From the NCBI GenBank assembly GCA_009843725.1, contig VYCX01000057.1:1-8623 (forward strand): a stretch of DNA of 8,623 nt. Direction: 5' to 3'. Shown piece by piece: positions 1 to 6,149 of this stretch (its first letter is position 1; the number at the start of each line of letters is the position of its first letter). This stretch comes from Boseongicola sp. SB0675_bin_26. GTDB lineage: Bacteria > Pseudomonadota > Alphaproteobacteria > Rhodobacterales > Rhodobacteraceae. Under the pieces are notes generated by a model that saw only the letters and a program-made list of their open reading frames with translations, ran no database searches and was not told where the DNA came from. The position numbers were made by a program, and so were the translations under genes.

Positions 1-569
1 ACATGCTGATGAGCTGGAGCCGCGAGCCCGCGCCGCCGCCGATCGACTATGTTCGCGCTTCCGGCGGATATTTCCTGGACGCAACGATCCACGACATCGA
101 CCTGTTGTGCTGGATCGCGGGCGAGCGGCCCGTGGAAGTGTATGCGACCGGCAGCTGCAAATTCGATCCCGCAATCGGGGCAGAGGGCGACGTCGACCTG
201 ACGATGACGGTGCTGAAGATGCCCTCCGGTGCGTTGGTTCATGTCAACAATTCGCGTGCCTGTGCCTACGGCTTCGACCAAAGGCTGGAGGCGTTTGGCA
301 CGAAGGGCATGCTGCAGACAAAAAACCACCGCGACGACAACCTGGTCCGCTGGGATGGCCAAAGGACCGATGCGCGCGCGACGCTCAAGCATTTCTTCCT
401 GGAACGCTACGACGCGTCGTTCTACCACGCGCTTGACGAATTCCAGGCCGCGATTCAGGAAGGTCGGCCACCATCCGTCACCGAGGAAGACGGTCGCACG
501 GCCCTTGCCATCGCGCTGGCATGCGACCGGTCGAGGCGCGAGGGCTTGGCCGTGATGCCGGACTACTGA
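1..569 (+). CDS. iolG: Gfo/Idh/MocA oxidoreductase, probable myo-inositol 2-dehydrogenase (5'-truncated by window)
   Basis: This is the C-terminal part of an NAD-dependent sugar or polyol dehydrogenase; the N-terminal Rossmann domain lies left of the window. About 188 residues are visible, ending at TGA 567-569. The segment SGGYFLDATIHDID (visible residues 20-33) matches the catalytic region of the family: D26 and H30 keep the Asp-x3-His spacing of the catalytic Asp/His of inositol dehydrogenase. The following PVEVYATGS, DPAIGAEGDVD, NNSR and FGTKGM blocks resemble IolG proteins, which oxidise myo-inositol to scyllo-inosose in the cytoplasm as the first step of inositol catabolism. The catalytic Lys would be upstream and cannot be checked. 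The ATG at 3-5 is internal, not the start. No other iol gene is visible, so a related polyol dehydrogenase remains possible. Family assignment is firm; substrate is inferred. Confidence 0.88.
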   Translation, partial: MLMSWSREPAPPPIDYVRASGGYFLDATIHDIDLLCWIAGERPVEVYATGSCKFDPAIGAEGDVDLTMTVLKMPSGALVHVNNSRACAYGFDQRLEAFGTKGMLQTKNHRDDNLVRWDGQRTDARATLKHFFLERYDASFYHALDEFQAAIQEGRPPSVTEEDGRTALAIALACDRSRREGLAVMPDY

Positions 570-1465
570 TTCCCGGAATTGTCAACCGAACAGAATTGTG
601 GATTGTGGCCGGTTGAACGGAGATCGTGTCGCGATTGTCCGTTGACTTGATGATCGGGCGTCCATTCTCCGTGTTCGAGAACAGGGCGCCATGATGACGT
701 GTTCGGGGGGGAGGTGCAAGTTGCGCAGTTCATGTGTTCTCACGCGAATGCCGCCGTATCGCCGGATCACCTGCTGTGTGGGATTGACTGGATTCTTGAC
801 CTTAGCCGTTCGTCTTTGGCGTCGCTCCAATCAACGAAGCGTCAGCCGAATTCGTGCAGGATCGCACTAGAATGTGACCATTCCCTGCCCATGACGTCAG
901 GGAAGGCGAGGCCGCAGCAATGTTGTCCGCCCCGCGCGGACCACGCTGCACGATCCTGCTTCCTATCTCGACCGAATGCCTTTTGCGGCGCCATCGCCGT
1001 TGTTTACCGACCTGCCCTTCAGCGTTTCGCCCCGGTGTCCGGGATCTTGCGTTCATTTGCTCATGGACTCAATGAGCCGGAAATTCCTTTGTCGCTCAAG
1101 CCCCTGAATCCGTCCGACGGAAGCGAACGTCAGTCGTCACGGCCTGTTCGCAAGAGCGTGTGCAACTACAATCCTGAGGTTGGTCGCGTGGTCAGAGGAA
1201 TGTCGACTGAGAATGACGTTCCGGTTCCGTGAATTCCTGACACGCAGCGAACTGCGAAGCGAATCGCAATTGCCCGAACCTTCCCGGCGACAGCTTGCAG
1301 TGGAGGCGATGCGCTCGAAGCGGCCTTTCGACCATTGGTGCGTCGCGATGTCAGGCTTGTCATCCTCCATGTCGCACTTTCATCCAGGTTATCACGCAGA
1401 TGCGAGTTGACTGGGCGTGGATCTCGCGCCAACTCTGGCCGCAACCTGCCTCACGAGGAGTGCCC
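570..1465. other. about 900-base stretch without a supported gene
   Basis: No convincing gene is found on either strand. The open frames here (for example 699-1232 plus and 802-1056 minus) translate to Cys/Ser/Arg-rich sequences without recognisable motifs and without good ribosome-binding sites. The stretch looks richer in A and T than its neighbours by eye. Small inverted repeats are present: TCAACCG/CGGTTGA (582-588/610-616) just after the iolG stop, TGTTCGAGAACA (671-682), TTCCCTG/CAGGGAA (881-887/898-904), CCCGG/CCGGG (1031-1043), GCTCAT/ATGAGC (1059-1064/1072-1077) and GAGTTG/CAACTC (1404-1409/1430-1435). None is followed by a T run. No tRNA, CRISPR or IS end was recognised. It probably holds the iolG 3' end, the M16 promoter and possibly decayed sequence. 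Confidence 0.5.
1455..1460 (+). promoter_or_regulatory. ribosome-binding site deciding the start of the M16 catalytic subunit
   Basis: GAGGAG lies five bases before the ATG at 1466. The open frame continues upstream to 1295, so this site, together with the signal peptide beginning at 1466, fixes the start. Confidence 0.8.
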
Positions 1466-2803
1466 ATGCACATTTTCGTTCTTGCCTTGGCGACGGTTCT
1501 TGTCGCCCTTCCAGCCTCGCTCCGAGCCGAGGGAGTCACAACGTTCGAACTCGAGAACGGCCTTGAGGCGGTCGTGATCGAGGATCACCGCGCTCCGGTC
1601 GTCGTGCACATGGTCTGGTATCGGGTCGGTGCGGCCGACGAGCCGCCCGGCAAGTCGGGAATCGCTCACTTTCTCGAACATCTCATGTTCAAGGCAACTG
1701 ACGAACTTGCATCGGGCGAATTGTCCGACGTGGTGTTCCGGAACGGGGGCAGCGACAATGCGTTTACGTCCTATGACTACACGGCCTACGTTCAGCGCAT
1801 CGCGGCGGATCGCCTCGATCTCGTGATGGGGATGGAGGCCAGCCGGATGGACGGCTTGGCGCTCGTCGAGGAAGACATTTCAACCGAGCGGGACGTCGTG
1901 ATAGAAGAGCGGAAGCAGCGTACCGACAGCGACCCCGGCACCCTGTTCGGGGAGCAGATATACGCAGCGGCATTCCTGAACCACCCTTACGGCGTGCCAG
2001 TCATCGGCTGGAAACACGAAGCCGAGTCGCTGACGCTTGAAGATGCCGTGTCTTTCTACAAGCGGCACTACGGGCCGAACAACGCGATCCTTGTGGTGGC
2101 GGGCGACGTGGATCCGGGCGAAGTCAGGGTGCTTGCCGAAAGGCACTACGGAGTCATTCCGCCCAACCCGAACGTGCGGGTCCGCATCCGTCCATCCGAG
2201 CCACCGCAACTGGCCGAGCGGCGTCTGAGTTATTCGGATCCTCGGATCGGCAATGACTACATGACCCGCGTCTACCTCGTGCCCGAGCGGGATCCAGGGG
2301 ACCAGGAGGCGGCGGCGGCTCTTGCCATGCTGGCGCAGGTCCTTGGAGGCTCGTCGACCACCTCGGCTCTGGCGCGGAAGCTGCAGTTCGAGGATCCCAA
2401 GGCCGTGTACACCGCCGCCTGGTATCGGGAGCGGGCGCTGGACGACACGATTTTCGGGCTGGCAATCGTGCCTGTCGAAGGCGTCTCGCTTGAAGAGGCC
2501 GAGTCGCTTCTGGACGAGGCGGTTGCCGAGTTCCTGGAAGAAGGCGTGGATGCAGAGGAACTGGGGCGAATCAAGACGCGGATCCGGGCTGCGGAGATCT
2601 ACGCCCGCGACGACATCTCGAATTTGGCCAACCTGTATGGCGCGGGGCTGACAGCGGGCCTTTCGGTAGAGGACGTGCAGGCCTGGCCAGGCGTTCTGCA
2701 AGAAGTTACCGAAGAGGATATCCTCTCGGCGGCGCGCAAGCATCTCGACCGGCGCCGCGCGGTCACGGGATTTGCGCGGCAATCGGAGGAGGTGGTCAGG
2801 TGA
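1466..2803 (+). CDS. M16B zinc metallopeptidase, catalytic subunit, exported
   Basis: A 445-residue member of the pitrilysin/insulinase family M16, subfamily B. Residues 1-21 form a signal peptide ending ASLRA, so the protein should act in the periplasm. The inverted zinc motif HFLEH lies at residues 68-72 (H68 and H72 as zinc ligands, E71 as general base). The third ligand is probably E148 in ERDVVIEE, 76 residues further on, the expected distance. NHPYGVPVIGW (172-182) is typical of bacterial M16B proteins. The second half lacks the RExRGLxY motif, as usual for the catalytic partner. The ATG at 1466 is chosen because GAGGAG (1455-1460) precedes it by five bases and the signal peptide starts there; the frame is open further upstream. 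Its last bases overlap the next gene. Substrate is unknown; related pairs degrade or process peptides. Confidence 0.93.
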   Translation: MHIFVLALATVLVALPASLRAEGVTTFELENGLEAVVIEDHRAPVVVHMVWYRVGAADEPPGKSGIAHFLEHLMFKATDELASGELSDVVFRNGGSDNAFTSYDYTAYVQRIAADRLDLVMGMEASRMDGLALVEEDISTERDVVIEERKQRTDSDPGTLFGEQIYAAAFLNHPYGVPVIGWKHEAESLTLEDAVSFYKRHYGPNNAILVVAGDVDPGEVRVLAERHYGVIPPNPNVRVRIRPSEPPQLAERRLSYSDPRIGNDYMTRVYLVPERDPGDQEAAAALAMLAQVLGGSSTTSALARKLQFEDPKAVYTAAWYRERALDDTIFGLAIVPVEGVSLEEAESLLDEAVAEFLEEGVDAEELGRIKTRIRAAEIYARDDISNLANLYGAGLTAGLSVEDVQAWPGVLQEVTEEDILSAARKHLDRRRAVTGFARQSEEVVR

Positions 2804-4110
2804 ACAGGTTAATTTGCGCTTTGGGGCTGGCGATTCTTGTCGCCGGTCCGGCGGCGGCAGTCGACATTCAGGAAGTCACGTCGCCTGGCGGCATCAAGGC
2901 CTGGCTGGTCGAGGAGCGTTCGATCCCGTTCAGCGCCCTGGAAATCAGGTTCCGGGGCGGCGGGTCGCTGGACCGGCCCGGCAAGAGGGGCGCAGTCAAC
3001 CTGATGACCGCGCTCCTGGAAGAGGGGGCTGGCGACCTTGATGCGCAAGGATTTGCGGCAGAGCGGGATGCACTGGCCGCAAGCTACGGATTCGACGTGC
3101 ATCGGGACGCGCTTTCCGTTTCGGCACGGTTCCTGACCGAGAACCGCGACGAGGCCGTCGCCCTCCTGCGGAGCGCGCTCACCGCCCCGCGGCTCGACCA
3201 GGAGGCATTGGATCGCGTGCGCGACCAGGTGCTTGCGGTCATTCGCGCCGATGACACGGATCCTGACGCTGTTGCGTCGCGTCGATTCAATGCCCTCGCG
3301 TTCGCAGACCACCCTTATGCGACGCCGATTGAAGGCACGGTCGAGAGCGTGTCGGCACTGACGCGGAACGACATCGTGACGGCATACAAGGACGTGATTG
3401 CCCGGGACCGAATTTATGTCGGGGCTGCCGGCGACATCTCGGCAGAGGAACTGGGCCTGCTGCTTGACGCCCTTCTTGCTGACTTGCCGGAAGTCGGGGC
3501 GCCATTGCCGAACGATGCCGAGGTCCTGCTGGTCGGTGGCGTGACGGTGGTGCCCTTCGAGACGCCGCAGTCGGTGGCGGTCTTCGGCCATGCAGGCATT
3601 CCAAGGGACGACCCCGAGTTCTTTCCGGCCTTTGTCGCAAATCACGTATTCGGGGCCTCGGGACGTCAGTCGCGGCTGGGCATGGAGGTGCGGGAGAAGC
3701 GGGGACTGACTTACGGCATCGGAGCCTACCTGGCGAGCTTCGATCTCGCACAGCTCGTCGTGGGACAGGTTGCCTCGGCCAATGAGCGGATTGCGGAAGC
3801 GATCGAGGTGACGCGAGAGGAATGGGCGAGAATGGCAGCGGAGGGCGTGACGGAGGAGGAACTGGACGAGGCAAAGGCGTACCTCACCGGCGCCTATCCT
3901 CTTCGGTTTGATTCAAACGCGAGCATTGCGCGCATAATGGTGGGCATGCAGATTGATGATCTCGGCCTTGACTACGTCAATACCAGAAACGGCAAGGTGA
4001 ACGCCGTGACGGCAGACGATGTACGCAGGGTGGCCAAGCGCCTGTACCTTCCTGAGGAACTGCACTTCGTCGTTGTTGGTCAGCCTGAGGGAATTGAGGG
4101 CACCAACTGA
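2800..4110 (+). CDS. M16B peptidase-like protein, non-catalytic partner subunit, exported
   Basis: A 436-residue M16 family protein starting at GTG 2800, which overlaps the TGA of the previous gene (GTGA). GGAGGAGG at 2785-2792 lies seven bases upstream, inside the previous gene, so translation is probably coupled. Residues 1-20 are a signal peptide ending GPAAA. Where HxxEH should be, the sequence reads NLMTALLEEGAG (67-78), so the zinc site is missing. The conserved REKRGLTY motif (298-305) of the second M16 half-domain is present. The two genes therefore complement each other: one gives the zinc site, the other the Arg/Tyr element. This is the known layout of heterodimeric M16B proteases, and a periplasmic heterodimer is inferred. 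The gene ends in convergence with carD, 98 bases away. Confidence 0.92.
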   Translation: MNRLICALGLAILVAGPAAAVDIQEVTSPGGIKAWLVEERSIPFSALEIRFRGGGSLDRPGKRGAVNLMTALLEEGAGDLDAQGFAAERDALAASYGFDVHRDALSVSARFLTENRDEAVALLRSALTAPRLDQEALDRVRDQVLAVIRADDTDPDAVASRRFNALAFADHPYATPIEGTVESVSALTRNDIVTAYKDVIARDRIYVGAAGDISAEELGLLLDALLADLPEVGAPLPNDAEVLLVGGVTVVPFETPQSVAVFGHAGIPRDDPEFFPAFVANHVFGASGRQSRLGMEVREKRGLTYGIGAYLASFDLAQLVVGQVASANERIAEAIEVTREEWARMAAEGVTEEELDEAKAYLTGAYPLRFDSNASIARIMVGMQIDDLGLDYVNTRNGKVNAVTADDVRRVAKRLYLPEELHFVVVGQPEGIEGTN

Positions 4111-4175
4111 ACGCCTTGCACTGCAGCGTTTCGGTCGGTCAGCGCACGGCATGGTGGAAGGCTGCGTGTTGCGGA

Positions 4176-4200
4176 CAAGGGCTGCGCCTTGCGCGGCAAG
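4176..4200. terminator. weak hairpins between convergent M16 operon and carD
   Basis: CAAGG/CCTTG (4176-4180/4187-4191, six-base loop) and CTTGC/GCAAG (4188-4192/4196-4200, three-base loop) overlap, so only one can form at a time. They lie in the 98-base space where the two transcripts meet, and could read from both strands. Neither has a T run after it, so this is a poor intrinsic terminator and the call rests mostly on position. GGCTGCG also occurs twice nearby (4160-4166, 4180-4186). Confidence 0.25.
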
Positions 4201-4208
4201 TTGCAATG

Positions 4209-4718
4209 TCAGGCCGCGCGACTGATCAGGACCTCGTCGACCCGGCGCTGCGCATCGGCCTCGTCAGCTCCGCTGACGGCAGCGACTTCCCGTGTCAGGC
4301 GCTCCAATGCCGCCTCGTAGAGCTGGCGCTCGGAATAACTCTGTTCGCGCTGATCGTTGGCCCGGTGCAGGTCGCGGACGACTTCGGCAATCGCGACCAG
4401 ATCGCCAGAATGGATCTTCTGTTCGTATTCCTGCGCGCGGCGTGACCACATCGCCTTCTTGACGCGCGCCTTGCCCTTGAGCGTCGTCATTGCCTGCGAC
4501 ACGACGTCCGGCGAAGACAGGGTCCGCATTCCGACATGGGCGGCCTTGTTGGTCGGCACGCGCAAGGTCATCTTGTCCTTCTCGAACGAAATCACGAACA
4601 GTTCGAGGTTGTGGCCCGCGATTTCCTGCTCCTCGATCGACACGATCTGGCCGACTCCATGCGCCGGGTAGACCACGTAATCGTTGGGGCGGAACTCCAT
4701 CTTCTTGACTTTGCTCAT
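4209..4718 (-). CDS. carD: CarD/CdnL-type RNA polymerase-binding transcription regulator
   Basis: A 169-residue protein of the CarD family. These proteins bind the RNA polymerase beta subunit through an N-terminal Tudor-like domain and stabilise open promoter complexes, often at rRNA and housekeeping promoters. The N-terminal domain spans roughly residues 8-68, with VVYPAHGVGQI (15-25) and KMTLRVPTNKA (49-59). The helical C-terminal DNA-binding part begins around 70 and holds MWSRRAQEYEQKIHSGD (90-106); W91 lies where the minor-groove Trp of the family is expected. The ATG at 4718 is preceded by GAGAGGA (4727-4733, reverse strand), eight bases away. A later Met at residue 7 is possible but fits the site less well. 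It follows fdxA after 248 bases that hold a promoter-like sequence and an unusual leader. Confidence 0.95.
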   Translation of the reverse strand: MSKVKKMEFRPNDYVVYPAHGVGQIVSIEEQEIAGHNLELFVISFEKDKMTLRVPTNKAAHVGMRTLSSPDVVSQAMTTLKGKARVKKAMWSRRAQEYEQKIHSGDLVAIAEVVRDLHRANDQREQSYSERQLYEAALERLTREVAAVSGADEADAQRRVDEVLISRAA

Positions 4719-4736
4719 TCAGCCCGTCCTCTCAAG

Positions 4737-4794
4737 CCGTCGTGAAGTTGCAAAAGCACGACGCGGGAACACGTGCCTGCCTTCCCGTCGTGAA
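4737..4794 (-). promoter_or_regulatory. carD leader with two mutually exclusive hairpins
   Basis: Read on the minus strand, three segments lie in order: CACGACG (4792-4786), CGTCGTG (4763-4757) and CACGACG again (4744-4738). The first and third are parts of a ten-base direct repeat, TTCACGACGG (4794-4785, 4746-4737). Segment 2 can pair with 1 or with 3, not with both. Pairing 1:2 is extended by GGAA/TTCC after a two-base bulge, giving 11 pairs with a 12-base loop, and is followed by CUUUUG, like a short intrinsic terminator. Pairing 2:3 gives seven pairs with a 12-base loop and ends just before the Shine-Dalgarno GAGAGGA. The pairing is seen directly; a regulatory switch is inferred. Hairpin 1:2 could instead simply end fdxA transcripts. 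Confidence 0.45.
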
Positions 4795-4847
4795 TTCTTG
4801 CCAGCCAGGGGAAGCCACGAACCACGTTTCCTCGCCCATGTCCCGGA

Positions 4848-4875
4848 CATATAGCAAGATCCGCTGCAATTCCAA
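4848..4875 (-). promoter_or_regulatory. candidate carD promoter
   Basis: On the minus strand TTGGAA (4875-4870) and TATATG (4853-4848) are 16 bases apart, each matching the sigma-70 consensus at four of six positions. It sits about 130 bases before the carD start and upstream of the leader hairpins. Alphaproteobacterial promoters are degenerate, so this is only a plausible match. Confidence 0.4.
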
Positions 4876-4966
4876 GGTGGGGTGACGCAAATTCTGCGCG
4901 AGCGAGGCTTTGCGTCGAAGTGCACGTGCTTGTTGACGGTTCGTGCATGCGCAAACGGACGGCTGG

Positions 4967-5302
4967 TCAGTTCCCTTCACCCGGGTTCGGCGAGAACAGT
5001 TCCATTTTCCCTTCCTTGTCTTCCATCTCCTCGGCGTCGGGCAACGGGTCGCGCTTCGTGACGATCACCGGCCACTGCTCCGAATACTTGCGGTTGAACT
5101 CGACCCACTTCTCCATGTCGGGCAACGTGTCCGGAAGGATGGCGTCGACGGGGCACTCGGGTTCGCAGACCCCGCAGTCGATGCATTCGTCGGGGTGGAT
5201 GACCAGCATGTTCTCGCCCTCGTAGAAGCAGTCGACCGGGCAGACTTCCACACAGTCTGTGTACTTGCACGCAATGCAGTGGTCGGTGACGACGTAAGTC
5301 AT
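4967..5302 (-). CDS. fdxA: FdxA, 7Fe (3Fe-4S/4Fe-4S) ferredoxin
   Basis: A 111-residue cytoplasmic ferredoxin of the Azotobacter FdI type, a low-potential electron carrier. Counting Met as 1, all nine cysteines of the type are present: C9, C12, C17, C21, C25, C40, C43, C46 and C50. By comparison with FdI, C9, C17 and C50 hold the 3Fe-4S cluster, and C21, C40, C43 and C46 hold the 4Fe-4S cluster. The block [16 protein letters not shown] is nearly unchanged in the family. The C-terminal part after residue 60, with [16 protein letters not shown], is also typical. The ATG at 5302 is chosen because GAGG (5311-5308) lies five bases upstream and the family begins MTYVVTD; the frame extends to a GTG at 5332, which would add ten unconserved residues. 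Its redox partner is unknown. Confidence 0.96.
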   Translation of the reverse strand: MTYVVTDHCIACKYTDCVEVCPVDCFYEGENMLVIHPDECIDCGVCEPECPVDAILPDTLPDMEKWVEFNRKYSEQWPVIVTKRDPLPDAEEMEDKEGKMELFSPNPGEGN

Positions 5303-5340
5303 GGATGCCTCGCCAAAGGGAACCACGGTCACGTAACCAC

Positions 5341-5354
5341 TTGAGCGGGCTCAA
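5341..5354. repeat. small palindrome over the S4 gene stop codon
   Basis: TTGAGC-GG-GCTCAA is a perfect six-base inverted repeat that includes the TGA of the S4 gene (5353-5351). It lies in the 48-base space before fdxA and has no T run on either side. It may weaken read-through into fdxA or be incidental. Confidence 0.35.
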
Positions 5355-5719
5355 TCAAGCGAAGGATCACCATAAAGACGGGCGTTGCGACGATCCTTGC
5401 CGGACGGGCGACCCTTGCCCTCAAATCGCGGAGCGCGCGGAACACTGTCGTCCTCAACCGGGGTGAGGTCTGTATAGAGCGCCTGCGCTTCCGGTGCCGG
5501 ACCGCGGCGCTTGGCCAGTGAGTCCACGCGGATCACGCGAATTTCGCGGGCCTTGCGGAAAGTCAGCACATGCCCCGGGCGCAGCGCGAAAGAGGGCTTC
5601 GAAACGCGTTGGCCGTCAACCCGGACATGCCCCCCCGCCACGAATCTTGTTGCCAGCCCACGGGTCTTGAAGAACCGGGCGTGCCAGATCCATTGGTCCA
5701 GTCGTTGGGAGTCGCTCAC
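5351..5719 (-). CDS. S4-domain RNA-binding protein, Hsp15/HslR-like
   Basis: A 122-residue protein with an N-terminal S4 RNA-binding domain (about residues 6-65): RLDQWIWHARFFKTR (6-20), GGHVRVDGQRVSKPS (29-43), and the strand ending HVLTF. This matches the heat-shock protein Hsp15 family, which in E. coli binds 50S subunits carrying a stalled nascent chain. The tail is basic and probably disordered, ending in GKGRPSGKDRRNARL, a pattern seen in alphaproteobacterial members. The start is GTG 5719; the upstream frame is open only to 5755 and has no ATG. A Shine-Dalgarno sequence is weak, and the region before the start lies in a 12-base inverted repeat and a candidate small ORF. It is followed by fdxA after 48 bases, so the two are probably co-transcribed. 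The family is firm; an Hsp15-like role is inferred. Confidence 0.88.
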   Translation of the reverse strand: MSDSQRLDQWIWHARFFKTRGLATRFVAGGHVRVDGQRVSKPSFALRPGHVLTFRKAREIRVIRVDSLAKRRGPAPEAQALYTDLTPVEDDSVPRAPRFEGKGRPSGKDRRNARLYGDPSLD

Positions 5720-5790
5720 GCGGCAAATCCGTTCTGTTTCATTGAGGAAACCTGGTCACGCACGGATTTGCCGGAAATGTCCTTTCGCAT
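5716..5790 (-). CDS. candidate 24-residue small ORF coupled to the S4 gene
   Basis: An ATG at 5790 opens 24 codons (MRKDISGKSVRD... ending NGFAA) and stops at TGA 5718-5716, overlapping the GTG start of the S4 gene as GTGA. AAGGA (5799-5795, minus strand) lies four bases before the ATG, a good ribosome-binding site, better than any seen directly before the S4 gene. The peptide is hydrophilic with no membrane segment and matches nothing I recognise. An internal ATG at 5742 would give an eight-residue version. The codons are consistent with coding but too few to prove it. It may be a leader peptide that delivers ribosomes to the S4 start, or the 3' end of a decayed gene. Confidence 0.35.
   Translation of the reverse strand: MRKDISGKSVRDQVSSMKQNGFAA
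5721..5773. repeat. perfect 12-base inverted repeat before the S4 gene start
   Basis: CGGCAAATCCGT (5721-5732) and ACGGATTTGCCG (5762-5773) are exact reverse complements with a 29-base spacer. Inside the spacer, GTTTC/GAAAC (5736-5740/5747-5751) forms a second small hairpin. In the S4 transcript the 3' arm ends one base before the GTG start, covering where a ribosome-binding site would lie. No T run follows on either strand, so it is not an intrinsic terminator. It could be an RNA structure limiting translation, or a protein-binding site in DNA. Confidence 0.6.
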
Positions 5791-6149
5791 GATGTCCTTG
5801 CATAGGCTTTGACCCGATGCGGCGTCAAGCGCGCGCGGTTCCTCCTTGCCCCTTGCCTGCAGGCTCGGGCGAGGCAGCGGGACGGCAGCGGACGGAACTT
5901 CGCCGCCTCCAAATCGGTCGCGCTCGCGCGCCGATGCGGTGCCGGTTCATTGTGGTCGGAGACTTTGTTGACGACCAGCCCGATGTTGGCCTGGCGCGGC
6001 ATGCGGACCGGATCGGCCGGCAGCCCCTTGTCCGCGGCGGGGCTGGTCGCAATCGGCACGTCCTGATTGAACAGGCAGACGGGAGCTTGATGATTCCTGG
6101 CGTGCTTCAGAGACAGGACGCGGAGACCGGATTCCGGTGATGCTTCAGG
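5791..6149. other. gap between helicase and S4 gene, no firmly supported gene
   Basis: After the helicase TGA the same minus-strand frame stays open to about 5739. From GTG 6059 it reads 106 residues (MPIATSPAADKGLPADPVR..., with NIGLVVNKVSDHNEP). Codons between about 6060 and 5945 end mostly in G or C, as coding sequence would here, but the later part becomes an Arg/Cys-rich string typical of a shadow frame. No family was recognised and no clear ribosome-binding site precedes the GTG. A plus-strand frame over 5817-6140 is equally long and equally unconvincing. It may be a small unknown gene, a frameshifted remnant, or simply leader and promoter DNA for the S4-fdxA genes. Confidence 0.4.

Noticed and set aside
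671..682. TGTTCGAGAACA as a LexA-type SOS box or a tRNA T-arm
   Set aside because: The alphaproteobacterial LexA site is GTTC-N7-GTTC, which does not fit, and no tRNA acceptor or anticodon arms surround it.
881..904. TTCCCTG/CAGGGAA hairpin as an intrinsic terminator
   Set aside because: Seven pairs with a ten-base loop and no following T run; also about 310 bases after the nearest stop codon.
699..1232. A 177-codon plus-strand open frame in the 900-base gap
   Set aside because: Its product is rich in Cys, Ser and Arg with no motif, no good ribosome-binding site and no codon pattern like the neighbours; long chance frames are common in GC-rich DNA.
1404..1436. TTGACT (1407-1412) as the M16 operon promoter
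   Set aside because: No acceptable -10 element lies 16-18 bases downstream; the nearby GAGTTG/CAACTC repeat is only six bases and may be chance.
2809..3645. A 278-codon minus-strand open frame inside the second M16 gene
   Set aside because: It is the antisense shadow of a well-supported gene with signal peptide and family motifs.
4921..4947. TGCACG/CGTGCA pair after fdxA as its terminator
   Set aside because: Only six pairs with a 15-base loop and no U run on the minus strand.
5303..5332. Upstream GTG start giving FdxA ten extra residues
   Set aside because: The family starts at MTYVVTD, and a GAGG site stands five bases before the ATG at 5302; the extension is not conserved in FdxA proteins I know.
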